A stretch of 64,000 bases of DNA from Antrihabitans cavernicola. Its GTDB lineage: Bacteria > Actinomycetota > Actinomycetes > Mycobacteriales > Mycobacteriaceae. A program made the translations under genes and the position numbers. The stretch spans positions 1 to 64,000 of the forward strand of contig NZ_VLNY01000011.1 of assembly GCF_008297975.1 (NCBI RefSeq). Reading direction: 5' to 3'. Below the pieces are notes generated by a model, which worked only from the letters and a program-made list of their open reading frames with translations, was not told the DNA's origin and did not search any database. Each line of letters opens with the position of its first letter. The stretch's first letter is position 1. Positions 61,553 to 64,000 of this stretch are shown piece by piece.

Positions 61553-62950
61553 ATGATCAACGCCATCCGCGGGCGGAACTCAGAGTTGGCGCTGCTGGTG
61601 TTGGCGCTGACGACCACAGGCGTTGCCTGGGCGCTGATGGACTTCGGCCGCGGCGTGGGAATCGACGACTACGTATATCGATACCTGGCGATCTTCGCGG
61701 CACTGGCCCTCGTTGCGCATCTGGTTGTGCGCCGGTTCGCCGCGGCCGCGGACCCGGTGATCCTCCCGTGCGTAACTCTGCTCAACGGCCTCGGTTTGGT
61801 GTTCATCGATCGCCTCGATCATGCAGAGGCAACCGACGCAGCAGCCGGGACACCGCTACCCTCTCCCGACGCTCCGCACCAACTGGTATGGATGGCGCTG
61901 GGAATCGTGCTGTTCTCCGCGGTGCTGATCGCCGTTCGCGACCATCGATCGCTGGCGAGCTACGCCTACACCTGCGGCCTGGCCGGATTGCTGCTGCTCC
62001 TGGTGCCCGCCGTGCTGCCGTCACGATTCAGCGAAGTCAACGGCGGCAAGAGCTGGGTGCGATTTCACGGATTCTCGGTGCAGCCAGGAGAGTTCGCAAA
62101 GGTGCTGCTGCTGATCTTCGTCGCCGCCTACCTTGTGCAACACCGCGAGTTGTTCACCATCGCAGGCCGCCGCGTTCTGGGAATGACGTTCCCACGCCTG
62201 CGCGATCTTGCCCCACTGCTGCTCGCCAGCGGTGTGGCGATCGTCGTGTTGGTCGTCGAAGAGAATCTGGGATTTTCGCTGCTGATCTTCGGAACGATTC
62301 TCGCGATGATCTACATCGCGACCGACCGGGTTTCCTGGTTGGTCGTCGGTCTACTGATGTTCGCGGTCGGCTGCGTGATCGCCTACAACCTGTTTGCGCA
62401 CGTTCGGGTTCGGGTCGACGTGTGGCGGGATCCGTTCTCGACGTACTACGGCAACGGCTATCAGATCGCACAGTCGTTGTTCGGCCTCGGCACCGGCGGC
62501 ATGCTCGGCACCGGCCTCGGCGCAGGCCGACCGCAAGCTGTTCCGTTCGCGAAGACCGACTTCATCATCTCGACCATCGGCGAAGAACTGGGCTTGATCG
62601 GATTGACCGCGGTCATCGTGCTGTTCCTGGTGATCACCATCCGTGGATTCAAAACCTCTCTGGCCGTGCATGATTCGTTCGGAACGCTGCTGACCGGCGG
62701 TCTTGCGTTCTCCATCGGCTGGCAGCTCTTCGTCGTGGTCGGTGGCGTGACCAAGCTGATTCCGCTGACCGGTATCACCACGCCGTTCATGTCGTACGGC
62801 GGATCGTCACTGCTCGCCAACTACATCGTCATCGCCATCCTGCTGCGCGTCTCCGACGAAGCGCGCACTCATCCGCCACCGGCGGTTCGCAAGCCGGTCC
62901 ACCCGATATCCGAAGCAGAAACGCAGATAGTTCACAGGCCACTCACATGA
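61553..62950 (+). CDS. rodA: RodA/FtsW-family SEDS peptidoglycan polymerase
   Basis: A 465-residue SEDS protein with about ten membrane helices. Characteristic segments: SEVNGGKSWVRFHGFSVQPG, EFAKVLLLIFVAAYL, VVLVVEENLGFSLLIFG, and SFGLGTGG-like QSLFGLGTGGMLGTGLGAGR, AKTDFIISTIGEELGLIGLT, FMSYGGSSLLANYI. The catalytic Asp of RodA lies in this last part of the molecule. The first 60 residues form two extra helices, as in mycobacterial RodA (Rv0017c). No class B PBP partner is adjacent, unlike the usual rodA-pbpA pair. Confidence 0.92.
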   Translation: MINAIRGRNSELALLVLALTTTGVAWALMDFGRGVGIDDYVYRYLAIFAALALVAHLVVRRFAAAADPVILPCVTLLNGLGLVFIDRLDHAEATDAAAGTPLPSPDAPHQLVWMALGIVLFSAVLIAVRDHRSLASYAYTCGLAGLLLLLVPAVLPSRFSEVNGGKSWVRFHGFSVQPGEFAKVLLLIFVAAYLVQHRELFTIAGRRVLGMTFPRLRDLAPLLLASGVAIVVLVVEENLGFSLLIFGTILAMIYIATDRVSWLVVGLLMFAVGCVIAYNLFAHVRVRVDVWRDPFSTYYGNGYQIAQSLFGLGTGGMLGTGLGAGRPQAVPFAKTDFIISTIGEELGLIGLTAVIVLFLVITIRGFKTSLAVHDSFGTLLTGGLAFSIGWQLFVVVGGVTKLIPLTGITTPFMSYGGSSLLANYIVIAILLRVSDEARTHPPPAVRKPVHPISEAETQIVHRPLT

Positions 62951-63027
62951 ACAGCGCCGAGATTCGACTCAGCGCGATCGACCGACCGTAGAAGACAACC
63001 GCACCCGATTCACCGGAGGATTCAGCA

Positions 63028-63492
63028 ATGGACAGCCAAACAGTCGACAACGCGTACTCGGCACTGCAGCAGCAATCGCAGCAGACCGCCGGGTTGTTGC
63101 AGGCGCTCGCGTCGAAGCTCGACGCCGCAGCGACATCAGGCGACCAGAATGCCCGCGGTTGGCAACTCGACCTCAGGGAGATTGCGTTGGCCATCCGTGA
63201 CGAGGAGGGCCAAGCAACTCAGTTGCTCCAGTCGATTCACACGCTGGTCGACAATCACGTCCAGCAGCAGGCGCCGGAGCCTGTTCAGTATCAGCAACCG
63301 GTGCAGCAGTATCAGCCGCAGCCGCAGTACGCACCGCAATTCCAGCAGAGCGGCTACGCACAGCCCGGCTACGGAGCAGGCGGCGGCGGAGCCCTGCACC
63401 GCTTCCTCGGCGGTGGTTTCGGCCAGGCCATGGCATCCGGCGCGGGTTTCGGCATCGGCGACGACCTGATCCAATCGATATTCAACAGGTGA
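63028..63492 (+). CDS. Small protein with helical N-terminus and Gln/Pro/Tyr-rich linker
   Basis: A 154-residue protein. Residues 1-80 form an amphipathic helix bundle or coiled coil (NAYSALQQQSQQTAGLLQAL, REIALAIRDEEGQATQLLQS). Residues 85-125 are a Gln/Pro/Tyr-rich low-complexity linker (VQYQQPVQQYQPQPQYAPQF) and the end is a Gly-rich hydrophobic segment (GALHRFLGGGFGQAMASGAG). GGAGGA precedes the ATG. No family recognised. It could be a surface or polar-scaffold protein linked to the rodA gene 77 bases upstream. Confidence 0.6.
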   Translation: MDSQTVDNAYSALQQQSQQTAGLLQALASKLDAAATSGDQNARGWQLDLREIALAIRDEEGQATQLLQSIHTLVDNHVQQQAPEPVQYQQPVQQYQPQPQYAPQFQQSGYAQPGYGAGGGGALHRFLGGGFGQAMASGAGFGIGDDLIQSIFNR

Positions 63493-63514
63493 GCAACCGA
63501 TCTGGGCGGAGCGA

Positions 63515-64000
63515 TCAGCCGATTCCGAGACCGTGCGCATGCGCGATGGCCTGCGCTCTGTCACGAACCTGAAGCTTCGCGAAGATCGAATTGATATGGC
63601 TCTTGACCGTGCTGACGCCGACGAACAAGCGCTCCGCGATCTCGGAGTTGTTGAGCCCCTTGGCCATCAGCGTCAGCACGTCGAGTTCGCGGGCGCTCAG
63701 ACCTGAAACAGGTGGCGGCGCAGGGTTTGACAAGGCTGGGTTCGACAAGGCGGACACAATCCTGTTGCCCACCTCGGCGGCAAAGGTCGAATGTCCGCTG
63801 GCCACAGCACGCACCGCGGCCGCGATCTCACGCCTGCCCGCATCCTTGGTCAGATAGCCCCGGGCACCGGCTCGCAGCGCGCCCGCAATGGATTCGTCGT
63901 CCGCATAGGTCGTGAGTACCAGCACGGCGGTATCCGGGTGGTCGGCAGTGATCGCCTTCGTCGCCGCGACGCCGTCGACACCCGGCATCCGCAGATCCAT
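63515..64000 (-). CDS. NarL/FixJ-family response regulator, N-terminus cut by right edge
   Basis: The visible 161 residues begin within the receiver at MDLRMPGVDG, where the Asp is the phospho-acceptor, so roughly 50 N-terminal residues lie beyond the window. The receiver ends with VLVLTTYADDESIAGALRAG, ARGYLTKDAG (conserved Lys). A linker with SNPALSNPAPPP precedes the LuxR HTH: LSARELDVLTLMAKGLNNSE, IAERLFVGVSTVKSHINSIF. A partner kinase is expected outside the window. The linker contains a 15-base imperfect tandem repeat (63726-63755). Confidence 0.92.
   Translation of the reverse strand: MDLRMPGVDGVAATKAITADHPDTAVLVLTTYADDESIAGALRAGARGYLTKDAGRREIAAAVRAVASGHSTFAAEVGNRIVSALSNPALSNPAPPPVSGLSARELDVLTLMAKGLNNSEIAERLFVGVSTVKSHINSIFAKLQVRDRAQAIAHAHGLGIG

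Noticed and set aside
1-64000. CRISPR array, rRNA operon, insertion sequence or prophage
   Set aside because: No regularly spaced repeats, rRNA stretches, transposase or integrase motifs, or phage structural genes were seen in any frame.

Overview
The window is GC-rich, tightly packed actinobacterial chromosome. Start and stop codons of neighbours repeatedly overlap (ATGA, GTGA, TTGA). Gene content points to a mycolic-acid actinomycete of the Nocardiaceae type (Rhodococcus/Nocardia relatives). Recognisable orthologous blocks include PrrA/PrrB, AccD3, EchA6 and an Rv0906/Rv0909/Rv0910-like set, a glnA4 - amidotransferase - aldC - SDR block (Rv2860c-Rv2857c order), a fused ECF transporter like Rv2326c/Rv2325c, a 948-residue decarboxylase like Rv2531c, three-domain LigD, LCP and RodA proteins, and ESX-type EspC/WXG-like proteins. 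These assignments come from reading the translations and from memory of the families; no search was run.

Layout. 1-7.3 kb: edge fragment, peroxiredoxin/TetR divergon with a clear operator array, small actinobacterial proteins, a decayed SnoaL-like gene, NhaA, an Abi-alpha-like/DUF445 pair and a tandem universal stress protein. 7.6-14 kb: a self-contained copper island (CopZ, exported His-motif protein, CPC-type CopA, CPH-type CopB-like ATPase, CsoR) behind two CsoR-type palindromes. 14-15.7 kb: ECF sigma, membrane anti-sigma candidate and AhpD-like protein. 15.8-18.4 kb and 23.6-26.0 kb: two type VII secretion substrate cassettes, each with an EspC-like protein, a long multi-domain protein and translationally coupled small membrane protein(s). 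Between them, on the opposite strand, lies a TetR-headed acyl-CoA catabolic operon.

26.3-33.6 kb: tRNA-Arg(CCT), PIG-L deacetylase, PLP decarboxylase, metallophosphoesterase and the ECF transporter. 33.7-37.9 kb: glnA4 cluster for gamma-glutamyl-amine metabolism. 38-43 kb: DUF1801, LigD, solute-binding lipoprotein, VWA protein. 43.3-56 kb: a rearranged version of the mycobacterial Rv0902c-Rv0910 neighbourhood, in which AccD3 is flipped and a XRE - membrane protein - GPP34 operon is inserted. 56-64 kb: cell-envelope genes (GT39 glycosyltransferase, LCP ligase, orphan RodA) and a NarL-type regulator cut by the right edge.

No rRNA, insertion sequence, CRISPR array or prophage was seen, and no gap exceeds about 255 bases. 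The least described parts are the two secretion cassettes, the GPP34 operon and the split Rv0909/Rv0910-like toxin-antitoxin set.
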